From Thalassotalea sp. G2M2-11 (GTDB taxonomy: Bacteria; Pseudomonadota; Gammaproteobacteria; Enterobacterales; Alteromonadaceae): DNA of 64,000 bases. The translations under genes and the position numbers were made by a program. The stretch covers positions 1,178,001 through 1,242,000 of the forward strand of contig NZ_JADNYL010000001.1 of the NCBI RefSeq assembly GCF_017168195.1, written 5' to 3'. This document shows, in pieces, positions 27,343-39,297 of the stretch. Positions within the stretch are counted from its first letter, which is position 1; every line of letters starts with the position of its first letter. The notes under the pieces are model-generated. The model was not told the origin of the DNA and made no database searches. It saw nothing but the letters and a program-made list of their open reading frames with translations.

Positions 27343-27927
27343 TTACGATAATGCTTTATTGACTAGTGTTGCTAAGTGCTCAGGTAAGGTTAAACTTAAC
27401 GCTATCTCGTGGCCTTTCTCCGACATTTTTCGCCAAGTTAACTGTAAAATCCGAATGATTTTTTCTTCGCTGTGTTTGGCAGCAAATGCTTCAAAGTAAT
27501 ATTGTAAAAATACTAAACAAGCAACATCTTCTAACGTTTGACTATCAGAGTTTTTTTTCAGTTTTTCCTTTCGAATAATACTGGCAGTTGTTTCTGCTTC
27601 TTGCTCAGAGTAGCCATGTTCAAGCATCAAGGATTTGGTCGTTTGTGCGTGAAATTTACCTAGCTCTTTTCGCCAAGTTAAATATCCTTGTTTACCGGCT
27701 GGAAATTCACTTCGAGCTAAATGCCAGCGTTTGATATGTTGGGCTCGAACAGCAATTTGTAATAGTTCATTCGCATCTGGCCAATACTCATTTAAACATT
27801 GGCTCATGTATCGACCATAAAGTAACTCTTTGGGTTGTTCATTGTTATTAACAACTGTGATATTGGGATCTTGCTGGTTGATGGTATCGATTGCAGCGAG
27901 TACCTGCTGGCATTGTGGACTAGTCAT
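27343..27927 (-). CDS. DUF4202 family protein
   Basis: A 194-residue protein of the DUF4202 family (seen: AVRAQHIKRWHLARSEFPAGKQGYLTWRKELGKFHA and the downstream EDVACLVFLQYYFEAFAAKHSEEKI). The conserved His-rich and charged helices give it the look of an HD-domain-like all-helical protein; its function is unknown. I choose the ATG at 27927 (MTSPQCQQ) with GGAAA upstream rather than the in-frame TTG at 27939. It is divergent from pyrG across a 261-base gap. Confidence 0.85.
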   Translation of the reverse strand: MTSPQCQQVLAAIDTINQQDPNITVVNNNEQPKELLYGRYMSQCLNEYWPDANELLQIAVRAQHIKRWHLARSEFPAGKQGYLTWRKELGKFHAQTTKSLMLEHGYSEQEAETTASIIRKEKLKKNSDSQTLEDVACLVFLQYYFEAFAAKHSEEKIIRILQLTWRKMSEKGHEIALSLTLPEHLATLVNKALS

Positions 27928-28048
27928 TAAGGTTTCCAATTAAGTGAACAAGCGGTCTTTCTCAATATATTAACTGACAATTGTGGTGAATCAAATTAGG
28001 AAAATGAAAAAAATAAGCTATTTTCTATAGATTGGCGTGGAGTTTGTA

Positions 28049-28077
28049 TTGTCGTATTCTGTGATTTTACGTATAAT
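28049..28077 (+). promoter_or_regulatory. pyrG promoter
   Basis: TTGTCG (28049-28054) and a perfect TATAAT (28072-28077) with 17-base spacing. The predicted transcript starts about 105 bases before the pyrG ATG. The run tttcccgtcttg follows the -10. In Gram-positive bacteria pyrG is controlled by reiterative transcription at a GGGC start; no such start is seen here. Confidence 0.7.
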
Positions 28078-28146
28078 ACTTTCCCGTCTTGTTGAGATGG
28101 TCTGCTTTTCTTAGTTTGATCAAGCCAACATAACAAAAAGCACTAA

Positions 28147-29826
<1,680 letters not shown>

Positions 29827-29842
29827 GCAAATCATGATAATC

Positions 29843-29867
29843 AAACCGTAGCCTTGTGCTGCGGTTT
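29843..29867 (+). terminator. Rho-independent terminator of pyrG
   Basis: A 10-base stem (aaaccgtagc / gctgcggttt, with one G-U pair) and a 5-base loop, followed by cttgttttt. It lies 16 bases after the pyrG stop and separates pyrG from eno. Confidence 0.8.
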
Positions 29868-29973
29868 CTTGTTTTTAAGCGCCTTATTAATACAGTTTGT
29901 GTTGATAAGGGCAGAGTATCAATTTAACGTAAAGTGACTCATCGTTTATCGTGAGTATTTTAGAGGAACAATA

Positions 29974-31272
29974 ATGGCTACAATTAGTAAAATTATCGCT
30001 CGTGAGATTATGGATTCACGTGGTAACCCAACGGTAGAAGCGGACGTTTATTTATCGTCTGGTGCTTGGGGGCGTGCGGCTGCTCCTTCTGGCGCATCTA
30101 CAGGCTCTCGTGAAGCATTGGAATTACGTGATGGCGATAAAGCACGTTATTTAGGTAAAGGTGTATTAAAAGCGGTTGCTGCGGTTAACAATGACATCGC
30201 TGCTGCGCTTGTCGGTAAAGATGCTTTAGCGCAAGCTGAAATCGATCAAATCATGATTGATTTAGACGGCACAGAAAATAAAGAAAAATTTGGTGCTAAT
30301 GCGATTTTGGCGGTTTCTTTAGCAAACGCTAAAGCGGCTGCGATGGAAAAGAAAGTACAATTGTTTGAACATATCGCTGACTTAAACGGCACATCAGGTC
30401 AATATTCATTGCCATTACCTATGATGAATATTCTTAACGGTGGTGAGCATGCGGATAACAACGTTGATATTCAAGAGTTTATGATCCAGCCTGTCAGCGC
30501 TAGTAGCTTCAGTGAAGCACTTCGCATGGGCGCAGAAATTTTTCACTCATTGAAAAAAGTATTATCAGCTCAAGGCATGAACACAGCGGTTGGTGACGAA
30601 GGTGGTTTTGCACCAAACTTAGAATCAAATGCAGATGCGTTAGCGGTAATTAAAGAAGCAACTGAGGCAGCTGGTTATGTGCTAGGTAAAGACGTAACAC
30701 TTGCAATGGACTGTGCTGCATCTGAATTTTATGATGCTGACAAGGGTATTTATGACCTTAAAGGTGAAGGCAAGCAATTTTCTTCAAATGAATTTTCTGA
30801 TTTCTTGAAAACTTTATGTGATCAATACCCCATCGTATCAATTGAAGACGGCTTGGATGAATCTGACTGGGATGGTTTTGCTTATCAAACCAAATTAATT
30901 GGCGATAAAGTACAAATTGTTGGTGATGATTTATTTGTCACTAACACTAAGATCTTACAACGTGGTATTGATAACGGCATTGCTAACTCAATTTTGATTA
31001 AATTCAATCAAATTGGTTCGTTAACGGAAACATTAGCGGCTATTAAAATGGCAAAAGATGCTGGTTATACTGCGGTAATTTCACACCGTTCAGGTGAAAC
31101 TGAAGATGCTACTATTGCTGATTTAGCGGTTGGTACTGCGGCAGGACAAATTAAAACAGGTTCATTATGTCGTTCAGATCGTGTTTCTAAGTACAACCAA
31201 TTATTACGTATTGAAGAATTCTTAGGTGATAAAGCAGTATTTAACGGCCTTTCTGAAGTGAAAGGCCAATAA
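29974..31272 (+). CDS. eno: Enolase
   Basis: Glycolytic enzyme converting 2-phosphoglycerate to phosphoenolpyruvate, and in many gammaproteobacteria a degradosome partner. The 432 residues show [17 protein letters not shown] at the N terminus, DEGGFAPN, the metal ligands and catalytic Lys in the [20 protein letters not shown] and ILIKFNQIG segments, and [15 protein letters not shown]. There is a strong AGAGGAA ribosome site before the ATG. It has its own terminator 120 bases downstream. Confidence 0.99.
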   Translation: MATISKIIAREIMDSRGNPTVEADVYLSSGAWGRAAAPSGASTGSREALELRDGDKARYLGKGVLKAVAAVNNDIAAALVGKDALAQAEIDQIMIDLDGTENKEKFGANAILAVSLANAKAAAMEKKVQLFEHIADLNGTSGQYSLPLPMMNILNGGEHADNNVDIQEFMIQPVSASSFSEALRMGAEIFHSLKKVLSAQGMNTAVGDEGGFAPNLESNADALAVIKEATEAAGYVLGKDVTLAMDCAASEFYDADKGIYDLKGEGKQFSSNEFSDFLKTLCDQYPIVSIEDGLDESDWDGFAYQTKLIGDKVQIVGDDLFVTNTKILQRGIDNGIANSILIKFNQIGSLTETLAAIKMAKDAGYTAVISHRSGETEDATIADLAVGTAAGQIKTGSLCRSDRVSKYNQLLRIEEFLGDKAVFNGLSEVKGQ

Positions 31273-31285
31273 CGACGATTTTATT

Positions 31286-31369
31286 GCTAACTCATTCAAT
31301 AACTGCGTTGGATGTACTCACTAACTAGCGTTAGCTCCGTGCATCCGCCTTGTTCTAGATTGAGTTAGC
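31286..31369. repeat. REP-like nested palindrome between the eno stop and its terminator
   Basis: Three inverted repeats are nested: gctaactcattcaat (31286-31300) against attgagttagc (31359-31369), gcgttggatgtac (31305-31317) against gtgcatccgc (31339-31348), and ctaac/gttag at the centre (31321-31334). Together they could fold into one long imperfect hairpin in the eno transcript. I believe it is a dispersed intergenic repeat of this lineage, but only one copy is in the window. Confidence 0.6.
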
Positions 31370-31393
31370 TTCAAGCTCATTCGTTATTTATTT

Positions 31394-31420
31394 AAAACCA
31401 CTCGTTTGAGTGGTTTTTTT
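31394..31420 (+). terminator. Rho-independent terminator of eno
   Basis: A 10-base stem (aaaaccactc / gagtggtttt) with a GTTT loop, followed by a run of T's. The rest of the gap to the next gene (31421-31618) is AT-rich and I see no other gene in it. Confidence 0.9.
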
Positions 31421-31618
31421 TATCTTGGCAATGATGTTCTGATTGTATCTGGATAATGTCGCAACACTTATCAAGTCTTTGTTTTTTTTATATCAAATTT
31501 AATCAATATTCTGAGTAACTTTTATTAACAACATATACTTTTATCAATCAATTCATTATATTTTCATAAAGGAGTTTAATAGCTAATCACTCTAACGAAC
31601 GGTAAAGGATAACAATCA

Positions 31619-33001
31619 TTGCAAAATAGCATATCAAATGATTTAGGCAAGTTAAGCCATCAACGAACTATTCAAGTCTTTTGGGCAACAGAAGTGGCGC
31701 TATTGATTGCTGTGCTCCAAATGGCGATTTTTTCACCATCCATTACTATGTACCTTGTTTTCGCCATGATGTTTTTTCTTGTCAGTGTTTACTATTTTGC
31801 TAACAAAGGAAAACAAGGGCTTGCGAGTGCCATTTTATTGCTTAGTTTAACCTTTATGGTGCTGGTGTTGATGTGGGTAAATGAAGGGATCAGAGATGAA
31901 GTGTTATATGCTTTTCCTGCGATTGTCTGCTTTTCTGGTTTAACGCAAAATAACCGGCTTATTACTATCTTGTTTATCGTCATGTTTATTAATATTGTTG
32001 CCATTACTAGCTTGAATGCGCTTGGTGTAATGACACACACGACGGATGGCAATACTGTTCAGTCTGCGATTACTATTTTAACAATTTTGTCAGTTACCAC
32101 ATATGCCATTCGTTTGGTTTCATCCGATCTTTCTGCCGCTAATCAGAATTTAGTGCAATATAAAGATGAATTAGAAGAGAAAGTAAAGCAACGAACAGCT
32201 GAACTTGAAGTCTCATTGTTGCAGTTAACCGAAACTCGTGATCAGTTAGTTGAATCTAAAAAAATGGCTTCATTAGGGAATATGGTTGCCGGATTGTCTC
32301 ATGAAATTAATACCCCAATTGGTATTGGTATCACGGCATCAAGCCACTTATCTGAACAAGCAAAGACGTTGAAGCTCGCATTAGATAGTAACGAATTAAC
32401 AAAATCACAAGCACTAAAAATAGTGAATGATATTAGTCAATGTGCCAATCTCATTCATAATAACTTAGATCGTGCGGCAAACCTGACGAGAAACTTTAAA
32501 GATGCAGCGGTTGAGCAAGCTAGCACTGAAGTGACAAAATTTAATGTCGGTGAAAAAATTGAAGAAATTATTGAAAATTTACGACCCAAACTCAACAAAA
32601 TGAATCACAGCGTAAATATAGTCACTAAGCAGCCAGTGACCGTTTACACTTCAGAAGGCGCTTTAGTGCAAGTGATTAATAATTTGGTGCTTAATTCAGT
32701 GCTGCACGGTTTTGAAGGCCGAGAACAAGGTCATATTAATATCACGATAGATGAAAAAGACAGTAACGTGATAGTGACTTATCAAGATGATGGTCTAGGT
32801 ATGGCACCAGAGGTGAAAACTAAAGTATTTGAACCATTTTTCACCACCAAACGAGGTAGAGGGGGAAGCGGCTTAGGTATGCACATAGTGTATAATCTAG
32901 TAACGCAGTTACTTGACGGTACCATTACTTGCCAAAGCGAACTTGGTCATGGCGTACAGTTTGACTTAGTCATTCCTAAACAATTATTGGTAAAAGCTTA
33001 A
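31619..33001 (+). CDS. Orphan membrane sensor histidine kinase
   Basis: A 460-residue histidine kinase. The N-terminal half has about six hydrophobic segments (20-170) with almost no periplasmic loop, then a coiled coil (about 175-215), an H-box with the phosphoacceptor His in GLSHEINTPIG (about 228), an N-box at about 352 (INNLVLNSVLHG), and GLGM and FFTTKRGRGGSGLGMH ATP-binding motifs. The start is TTG at 31619: an in-frame stop lies 7 bases upstream and AAAGGA precedes it. No response regulator gene is adjacent, so the partner lies elsewhere. Confidence 0.88.
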   Translation: MQNSISNDLGKLSHQRTIQVFWATEVALLIAVLQMAIFSPSITMYLVFAMMFFLVSVYYFANKGKQGLASAILLLSLTFMVLVLMWVNEGIRDEVLYAFPAIVCFSGLTQNNRLITILFIVMFINIVAITSLNALGVMTHTTDGNTVQSAITILTILSVTTYAIRLVSSDLSAANQNLVQYKDELEEKVKQRTAELEVSLLQLTETRDQLVESKKMASLGNMVAGLSHEINTPIGIGITASSHLSEQAKTLKLALDSNELTKSQALKIVNDISQCANLIHNNLDRAANLTRNFKDAAVEQASTEVTKFNVGEKIEEIIENLRPKLNKMNHSVNIVTKQPVTVYTSEGALVQVINNLVLNSVLHGFEGREQGHINITIDEKDSNVIVTYQDDGLGMAPEVKTKVFEPFFTTKRGRGGSGLGMHIVYNLVTQLLDGTITCQSELGHGVQFDLVIPKQLLVKA

Positions 33002-33087
33002 GTTGTGGCTAACATTTTATCTTTGCTTAACAATGCAGTATGCTTAAAAGCTAAGCAGTAGCATATGAAAAGTAGTTAATAAACTCT

Positions 33088-33708
33088 ATGACAGAGCAGA
33101 CTTCCCTTTGGCAAGATGAATCACAATCAGCTGACTTTGCTGAACTGTGCAGTGCACTCTATGAACGGGAAATTATTCATCTTGCTGATGCGGATAGTAA
33201 ATCAGTTCAATTGATTCAAGGGCGATTAAAAAGTTTACCTCATTACATTAAGCGTACAGCCCATATGATGCTGCAATGTCAAACACCGCTGGATTTAGAT
33301 ATCCAAAATGCTAGTTGGTCAGCCAAACAAGCCACACATATGCCGTTAACCGGTCAAGACATAGAGCAGGTTAATCATTGGTATTTATCTCAGCCGTTAA
33401 AGCATGGACTTGTGGTGCCCGTTGTAGAAAATACCCACATAGTGCTTGATTCTATTGATCGAATTGATAGTGAAAATCATCGCTTTCGTACTAACTTACA
33501 TGGTTGGTTTTCATTAACCGATGAATGTGAAAATGTTGATGAAAACAAGCGATTGTTAAAACCAACAAAGCGTGTGATGACGGCCGCCTGTGCTGGTCAT
33601 TGCTGGTTAAATGATCGAAAAGCCCATCCTATCATTCCTTCTTTACGTGAGTTGTTGCTATCGTGTGCAATTAATTGGCGTAATTTTAAACAGCCGCTGA
33701 TCTTTTAA
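33088..33708 (+). CDS. Hypothetical protein, 206 residues
   Basis: I do not recognise the family. It is a soluble-looking protein with no signal peptide or membrane segment. Notable stretches are RLKSLPHYIKRTAHMML, a VVPVVENTHIVLDSIDRIDSENHRFRTNLHGWF segment, and a C-terminal half with MTAACAGHCW, where Cys and His residues cluster, followed by HPIIPSLRELLLSCAINWRNF. It lies 86 bases after the kinase and 91 bases before ftsB, on the same strand. Codon use is like its neighbours, so this is a real gene. Syd was considered and does not fit. Confidence 0.75.
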   Translation: MTEQTSLWQDESQSADFAELCSALYEREIIHLADADSKSVQLIQGRLKSLPHYIKRTAHMMLQCQTPLDLDIQNASWSAKQATHMPLTGQDIEQVNHWYLSQPLKHGLVVPVVENTHIVLDSIDRIDSENHRFRTNLHGWFSLTDECENVDENKRLLKPTKRVMTAACAGHCWLNDRKAHPIIPSLRELLLSCAINWRNFKQPLIF

Positions 33709-33799
33709 ACGATATTGGCGTTAAATGCATTAAGGTGGTTTACAGGGCTGTTAGCGCACTTATAATACATCAACAGTAAACATTTAATTAACTACCTTT

Positions 33800-34090
33800 A
33801 TGCGCTTATTATCCGGCATTTTGCTGGTGTTTTTGGTACTTTTACAATACCGACTATGGTTCGGTAAAAACAGTGTGCCTGATTACTTATCGCTAAGAGA
33901 AGAAGTCGCTCGTCAGCAAAAAGATAATGATAAATTGAAAAAGCGTAATAAATTGCTTTATGCCGATACGGATGATCTAAAATCAGGGCTAGAAGCAATT
34001 GAAGAGCGTGCGCGCAAGGAGTTAGGTATGATCAAAGAGGGAGAGACATTCTTTCGGATCATACCCCATGATAAAGATAAAAAAGGTTAA
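33800..34090 (+). CDS. ftsB: Cell division protein FtsB
   Basis: Small bitopic divisome protein acting with FtsL and FtsQ. The 96 residues comprise a short cytoplasmic N terminus, one membrane segment (about 4-22, [20 protein letters not shown]), a periplasmic coiled coil (about 35-75) and the typical [21 protein letters not shown] end. Directly followed by ispD after 9 bases, as in most gammaproteobacteria. Confidence 0.96.
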   Translation: MRLLSGILLVFLVLLQYRLWFGKNSVPDYLSLREEVARQQKDNDKLKKRNKLLYADTDDLKSGLEAIEERARKELGMIKEGETFFRIIPHDKDKKG

Positions 34091-34099
34091 AATGCCTCT

Positions 34100-34825
34100 A
34101 TGAAGCAAGATAATATCCCCTTGGCAGTTGTGGTGCCAGCAGCAGGGGTAGGTAAGCGCATGCAGGCTACATGTCCCAAACAATATTTGCAAATCGCCAA
34201 GCAAGCCATTATTGAACACACGGTATTGCGTTTACTTGAACATCCTCAAATTGTGAAAGTCATTATTGCGTTAGGTGGACAAGATGAGTACTTTTCTGAT
34301 ACTCAACTGGCCTCTCACCCTGCGATTGAAATTGTCACCGGGGGAGTTGAGCGTGTTGATTCAGTCCTAGTGGGTTTAAAATCATTAGATGCCAAGCTTT
34401 TTCCATGGGTGTTAGTGCATGATGCAGCGCGTCCTTGTGTGACCATTGATGATATAGAAGCGTTAATTTCTAGCTGCTTAGCAAATAAAGAGGGGGGCAT
34501 TTTAGCCGCTCCGGTTAAAGATACTATGAAGCGAAGTGCATCAGGACTTATCAGTAAAACGGTTGAACGTGACAACCTATGGCATGCGTTGACTCCACAA
34601 ATGTTTCAAACCGTACAGTTAACAGCGGCTATTGAAGCTGCATTGGAAAGTAACGCCATTATCACTGATGAAGCCTCTGCTATTGAATTTGTTGGTGGAA
34701 AATGTCACTTAGTTGAAGGGAGCAGTGATAACATTAAAATCACCCGCCCTGATGATTTAGCGCTAGCTGAATTTATCTTAACTAAACAACAGTTATTATC
34801 AGCAACGGCTGAGCCACAGGAGTAA
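34100..34825 (+). CDS. ispD: 2-C-methyl-D-erythritol 4-phosphate cytidylyltransferase
   Basis: Third step of the MEP isoprenoid pathway: CTP plus MEP gives CDP-ME. The 241 residues show the nucleotide-binding [12 protein letters not shown] (about 10-21), a [11 protein letters not shown] segment and [11 protein letters not shown]. The stop is 2 bases before the ispF ATG, so the two are cotranslated. Confidence 0.98.
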   Translation: MKQDNIPLAVVVPAAGVGKRMQATCPKQYLQIAKQAIIEHTVLRLLEHPQIVKVIIALGGQDEYFSDTQLASHPAIEIVTGGVERVDSVLVGLKSLDAKLFPWVLVHDAARPCVTIDDIEALISSCLANKEGGILAAPVKDTMKRSASGLISKTVERDNLWHALTPQMFQTVQLTAAIEAALESNAIITDEASAIEFVGGKCHLVEGSSDNIKITRPDDLALAEFILTKQQLLSATAEPQE

Positions 34826-34827
34826 GT

Positions 34828-35310
34828 ATGAGAATAGGTCATGGTTTTGATGTTCATAAGTTTGGTGGTCAAGGTCCAATTGTTTTAGCTGGTGTTGAGA
34901 TCCCGTTTGAGCATGGCTTTATTGCTCACTCTGATGGTGATGTGGCGATACACGCTTTGTGTGATGCCATTTTAGGGGCGTTATGTTTAGCTGATATTGG
35001 TAATCATTTTCCGGATACCGATGGGCAGTATGAAAATATTTCCAGCCGTATTTTATTGAAACATGTAGTAGGACTGATGGAACAACAAAATTATCAATTG
35101 GGCAATGCTGATATTACTATAGTTGCTCAAGCGCCCAAAATAGCCCCTCATTTATTGACCATGCGAGAATGTCTTACCCAAGATTTGAATTGTCAGTTAA
35201 ATCAAGTCAATGTTAAAGCAACAACAACAGAAAAGCTCGGCTATGCTGGGCGAAAAGAAGGGATCGCAGTGCATGCGGTTGTGCTCTTGACTGAAAAAGG
35301 TGCCAGCTAA
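34828..35310 (+). CDS. ispF: 2-C-methyl-D-erythritol 2,4-cyclodiphosphate synthase
   Basis: Fifth step of the MEP pathway, cyclising CDP-ME 2-phosphate. The 160 residues contain the metal-binding [10 protein letters not shown] at the N terminus, [29 protein letters not shown], and the C-terminal [23 protein letters not shown] motif. Length is standard. The truD start follows directly. Confidence 0.98.
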   Translation: MRIGHGFDVHKFGGQGPIVLAGVEIPFEHGFIAHSDGDVAIHALCDAILGALCLADIGNHFPDTDGQYENISSRILLKHVVGLMEQQNYQLGNADITIVAQAPKIAPHLLTMRECLTQDLNCQLNQVNVKATTTEKLGYAGRKEGIAVHAVVLLTEKGAS

Positions 35311-35311
35311 C

Positions 35312-36352
35312 ATGTTAGCATCATTTGCTTATCTATATGGTAACCCTCAAAGCCAAGGTGATTTAAGAACACAATTTGCTGACTTTAAGGTGATTGAGCA
35401 ATTACCTTTCACCCCGCATGGCGAAGGGGAACACTTATTAGTTAAAATTAGAAAAACCGATCAAAACACCACTTATGTTGCTCGTCAATTAGCTAAATTC
35501 TTTGCGGTGAAAGATAGCTTGGTCAGTTATGCAGGATTAAAAGATCGTTTTGCAGTGACCGAGCAATGGTTTGGTATTCACCTCCCAGGTAAAAATATTG
35601 ACGATTTAACTGATTTTTCATTGCAAGGTGTGGAAGTGTTAGCATCGACGCGCCATAACAAAAAATTGCGTATTGGCGCATTAAGCGGTAATCGCTTTAT
35701 TATCACGCTGCGAAATGTCTCCGATATTGGTGATGTGCAACGACGATGGTTGGCAATTACTCAACATGGTGTCCCCAATTATTTTGGTGAACAACGTTTT
35801 GGTCGCGATGGCGGTAATATTGATAAAGCACTGGCGATGTTTGCTGGACAAAAATTTAAAGATAAGAAAAAACGCAGTATCTATCTGTCTGCCGCACGTT
35901 CTTTAGTGTTTAATCAGGTGATTTCATCACGTATTGCGCAAGATAAGTTTGAGCAATTACATATCGGTGACGTCATGATGCTATCTGGCACTCAGTCGGT
36001 ATTTCCTCTCACAGAAGTTGATGACACTATGTTGCAAAGGTTTCAAAGTAAAGATGTGGATATTACCGCGCCAATGTGGGGTAAAGGCGAGTTAATGACC
36101 GCTGGTTTACCTCTGCAATTAGAGCAGGCAATAGCGGAGCAATATCCTGAAATTTGTCAAGGTTTGGTGAAGTTTGGCTTAAAACAGGAACGACGTCGAA
36201 TTCGTTTGTCTGTACAAGATAGTTCGATTGAAGTGGATAAAACTAATCAGACAGTGCAAGTCGGTTTTACTTTACCCGCGGGCTGTTTTGCTACGTCGAT
36301 ATTACGAGAGCTGATTGATTATCAAGATGTCAGTTTAACCCGATTTGAGTAA
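35312..36352 (+). CDS. truD: tRNA pseudouridine(13) synthase TruD
   Basis: Makes pseudouridine 13 in tRNA-Glu and others. I choose the ATG at 35312 (346 residues, [13 protein letters not shown]), which fits the family start and lies 1 base past the ispF stop, rather than the GTG at 35300 inside ispF. Seen: [12 protein letters not shown], catalytic Asp in [33 protein letters not shown], and [10 protein letters not shown] at the C terminus. Confidence 0.96.
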   Translation: MLASFAYLYGNPQSQGDLRTQFADFKVIEQLPFTPHGEGEHLLVKIRKTDQNTTYVARQLAKFFAVKDSLVSYAGLKDRFAVTEQWFGIHLPGKNIDDLTDFSLQGVEVLASTRHNKKLRIGALSGNRFIITLRNVSDIGDVQRRWLAITQHGVPNYFGEQRFGRDGGNIDKALAMFAGQKFKDKKKRSIYLSAARSLVFNQVISSRIAQDKFEQLHIGDVMMLSGTQSVFPLTEVDDTMLQRFQSKDVDITAPMWGKGELMTAGLPLQLEQAIAEQYPEICQGLVKFGLKQERRRIRLSVQDSSIEVDKTNQTVQVGFTLPAGCFATSILRELIDYQDVSLTRFE

Positions 36353-36362
36353 GGTTAAGAAG

Positions 36363-37115
36363 ATGAGAATTTTATTAAGTAATGATGATGGTGTACATGC
36401 ATTAGGTATTAAAGTGTTACACCAAGAGTTAGCAAAGTTTGCCGATGTGACTGTGGTAGCGCCTGATAGAAATTGCAGTGGTGCCAGCAATTCATTAACT
36501 TTGCTCAACCCTCTTCGTGCGCAGACGTTAGACAATGGGTTTATCTCTGTTAATGGTACGCCAACTGACTCCGTGCATTTAGCCATTAGTCAATTGATGG
36601 ACCCTGCACCTGATTTAGTGGTCGCGGGTATCAATCATGGCGCTAATTTAGGTGATGACACCTTGTATTCCGGCACGGTTGCAGCGGCAACTGAAGGGCG
36701 GCATATGGGGATGCCAGCAGTTGCAGTGTCTCTTGTCGGCAAAGAAGAAGAGCATTATCTGACGGCAGCTAAAGTAGCGGCTAAGTTTATTCAGCGATTA
36801 AAACAGCACCCGTTACCCGCCGATCAAATTATTAATATTAATGTACCTAACCTGCCATTAGATCAATTAAAAGGCGTAAAAGTGACGCGGTTAGGACACC
36901 GACATAAAGCGGAAACTATGAAGTCATCAAAAGATCCATGGCATCGTGATATTTATTGGTATGGCTCATTAGGTGCAGAATTAGATGCTGGTGAAGGAAC
37001 AGATTTTCATGCCATCAGCGAAGGTTATGCGTCAATTACACCATTAACGGTGGATATGACTGCGTATAAAAGTATGGCCAAGATGCAAGAATGGGTTTGC
37101 GATTTTAAATTATGA
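36363..37115 (+). CDS. surE: 5'/3'-nucleotidase SurE
   Basis: Metal-dependent nucleoside 5'/3'-monophosphatase and stationary-phase survival protein. Start at ATG 36363 ([15 protein letters not shown]), 10 bases after truD; the in-frame TTG at 36345 lies inside truD and is rejected. The 250 residues contain the metal ligands in LSNDDG, the [10 protein letters not shown] loop, [10 protein letters not shown] and [25 protein letters not shown]. It forms the classical surE-pcm pair. Confidence 0.98.
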   Translation: MRILLSNDDGVHALGIKVLHQELAKFADVTVVAPDRNCSGASNSLTLLNPLRAQTLDNGFISVNGTPTDSVHLAISQLMDPAPDLVVAGINHGANLGDDTLYSGTVAAATEGRHMGMPAVAVSLVGKEEEHYLTAAKVAAKFIQRLKQHPLPADQIININVPNLPLDQLKGVKVTRLGHRHKAETMKSSKDPWHRDIYWYGSLGAELDAGEGTDFHAISEGYASITPLTVDMTAYKSMAKMQEWVCDFKL

Positions 37116-37126
37116 GAACTAGTTAA

Positions 37127-37789
37127 ATGAATGTCAGAGCAGGAAGTCGTATCGGGGGGAAATTAACCCGAAGTGGAGAATTACTGGCACAAAAGCTCCA
37201 ACAAGAAGGTATTGTTAATTCAGAAGTGTTACGAGCAATTGCTTGTAGTCCTCGGCACATTTTTGTTCCGGAAATTTTAGCCCATAAAGCATATGACAAT
37301 ACTGCTTTACCGATAGGGCAAGGACAAACAATTTCTCAGCCTTATATCGTGGCTAAGATGTCGGAATTACTGCTTGCTGATGGTCGACCAGACAGTATTT
37401 TAGAAATTGGTACGGGCTCAGGCTATCAAACATCAATTTTGGCTCAGCTCACCGATCGCGTTTATTCGGTTGAACGTATTAAATCATTACAGTTTCAAGC
37501 TAAAAGAAAATTACAATCGCTTGATTTACATAATGTCTCAATGAAACATGGTGATGGCTGGAAAGGCTGGCAATCAAAAGCACCATTTCAAGCTATTATT
37601 GTCACAGCTGCACCGACAGAAGTACCACAAGCGTTGTTGGAACAACTAACCGATGGTGGGCGATTGGTGATACCAGTAGGCGGTGATACTCAGGTACTGA
37701 AAATTATTACGCGTCATGGCGGTGAATTTAAAGAGCAGACTATAGAAGCCGTGCGTTTTGTTCCTTTAGTCCCGGGAGCGGTACAGTGA
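37127..37789 (+). CDS. pcm: Protein-L-isoaspartate O-methyltransferase
   Basis: Repairs L-isoaspartyl residues in aged proteins using SAM. The 220 residues show [40 protein letters not shown], the SAM-binding [17 protein letters not shown] (about 94-110) and [12 protein letters not shown]. The stop overlaps the start of the following DedA-type gene by 4 bases. Confidence 0.98.
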   Translation: MNVRAGSRIGGKLTRSGELLAQKLQQEGIVNSEVLRAIACSPRHIFVPEILAHKAYDNTALPIGQGQTISQPYIVAKMSELLLADGRPDSILEIGTGSGYQTSILAQLTDRVYSVERIKSLQFQAKRKLQSLDLHNVSMKHGDGWKGWQSKAPFQAIIVTAAPTEVPQALLEQLTDGGRLVIPVGGDTQVLKIITRHGGEFKEQTIEAVRFVPLVPGAVQ

Positions 37790-38364
37790 AGCTATTTACC
37801 GCACTTTATGACTGGACCCTAAAGTGGGCTGAACACAGGTTAGCACCTAAAATTTTAGCCATATTAACTTTTACAGAGTCGGTATTTTTTCCTATTCCTC
37901 CCGATGTCTTATTAGCGCCTATGGTATTAGCAAAACCAAATCGTGCATGGCATTATGCAACTATTACTACAGTTGCTTCTGTTATTGGTGGTATGGCAGG
38001 ATATGCGCTTGGCTATTATATGTTTGAGCCTTGGATCCAACCCTTACTGATAGAGTGGGGCAAACAAGAAACATTTGATAAAGCGGTGCTTTGGTTTACC
38101 GAGTGGGGGGTATGGGTTGTATTTTTAGCAGGCTTCTCACCTATTCCTTACAAAGTTTTTACCGTGAGCGCAGGTTTTTTACAAATGGCTTTTTTACCAT
38201 TTTTACTGGTTTCGGCAATTGGCCGTGGCATGCGCTTTTTTCTCGTCGCTGGTGTGATCTATTGGGGAGGCGAGAAGATGGAACAAGGGTTGAGAAAATG
38301 GATAGATGTTATCGGTTGGGCAATCGTTGCTTTAGTGGTTATTGCCTATTTCATCTTTCGATAA
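37786..38364 (+). CDS. YqaA-type DedA/SNARE-associated (VTT) membrane protein
   Basis: Inner-membrane protein of 192 residues in the VTT/DedA superfamily, YqaA branch. Seen: [24 protein letters not shown] near the N terminus, [16 protein letters not shown], the re-entrant [17 protein letters not shown] motif, and a C-terminal membrane segment. DedA proteins are linked to lipid carrier flipping; the function of this branch is unknown. The 4-base overlap with pcm and the position before nlpD are common in Alteromonadales. Confidence 0.9.
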   Translation: MKLFTALYDWTLKWAEHRLAPKILAILTFTESVFFPIPPDVLLAPMVLAKPNRAWHYATITTVASVIGGMAGYALGYYMFEPWIQPLLIEWGKQETFDKAVLWFTEWGVWVVFLAGFSPIPYKVFTVSAGFLQMAFLPFLLVSAIGRGMRFFLVAGVIYWGGEKMEQGLRKWIDVIGWAIVALVVIAYFIFR

Positions 38365-38396
38365 AAAATAGAAATTAAGTTCATATAGGGGACTGT

Positions 38397-39218
38397 GTGT
38401 TATTTAAGAACCTGATTATTATTTTGTTAATGGTGCTTGTCGGCTGTTCGTCTCGACAGACACCAGCTCCTGTTGTTGATGTACAAGGACAAGTACCATT
38501 AAGTAAACGAGTAAAAAATAGTATCAAAGGGAGTGAATATATAGTTAAAAAAGGTGAAACTTTATATTCCATTTCATGGCGTGCAGGTTTAGATGTTAGA
38601 ACCTTAGCTTCTTTGAATGATATTTCTCCACCATATCAAATATTTCCGGGTCAAAAAATTTTTCTGGCTAAAAAATCTATCAAGCCTAGTAAAAATAAAC
38701 CCTCACGTGAAAGCTTACAAACAGGACAACAAAAAGTTGTCAAAAAAGCTGTTGCATCAAATAAAAAGCAGGAGTATGGTGGAATTGTAAGAGACCAAAA
38801 AACAAGCAAAAAGCCGATACCAAACACTAAGCCATTCTCACAAAAAATAAGACAATGGGTATGGCCAGCAAAAGGTAAAGTGATTGCTAGGTTTTCTTAT
38901 AAAAAACAAGGTAATAAAGGAATTGACATCGCGGGTCGCCGTAATGATTCGGTGAAGGCAGCAGCTGATGGCAGGGTAGTTTATGCCGGTGATGTGTTAC
39001 GAGGATATGGACGGTTAATTATTGTTAAACATAACGATGATTATTTAAGTGCATACGCTCATAACGATCGCATTTTAGTCAAGGAACAGCAAGCTGTTAA
39101 AGCCGGAGAGGTTATAGCAAAAATGGGTGATACTGACGCTGAAAGAGTTATGCTTCATTTTGAAGTTCGCTTTCGTGGAAAATCGGTCAACCCATTAAAA
39201 TACCTACCGAGAAGATAA
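38397..39218 (+). CDS. nlpD: Murein hydrolase activator NlpD (LysM + LytM lipoprotein)
   Basis: Outer-membrane lipoprotein that activates AmiC at the division site. The 273 residues start at GTG 38397, with a signal ending in a lipobox (VLVGC, Cys at about 17), a LysM domain (about 50-95, YIVKKGETLYSISWRAGL), a basic Lys-rich linker and a C-terminal LytM/M23 domain. The first metal-binding His is missing (GNKGIDIAG), as expected for the catalytically dead NlpD class. Followed by rpoS, the standard neighbour; rpoS promoters often lie inside nlpD. Confidence 0.95.
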   Translation: MLFKNLIIILLMVLVGCSSRQTPAPVVDVQGQVPLSKRVKNSIKGSEYIVKKGETLYSISWRAGLDVRTLASLNDISPPYQIFPGQKIFLAKKSIKPSKNKPSRESLQTGQQKVVKKAVASNKKQEYGGIVRDQKTSKKPIPNTKPFSQKIRQWVWPAKGKVIARFSYKKQGNKGIDIAGRRNDSVKAAADGRVVYAGDVLRGYGRLIIVKHNDDYLSAYAHNDRILVKEQQAVKAGEVIAKMGDTDAERVMLHFEVRFRGKSVNPLKYLPRR

Positions 39219-39297
39219 TAAATAAATTGATTTAATTTTGGAGTTAACGTGAATATTTAGTCAGTAATATCAGCTTTGCTAGTACGGGAGAAGTGGC

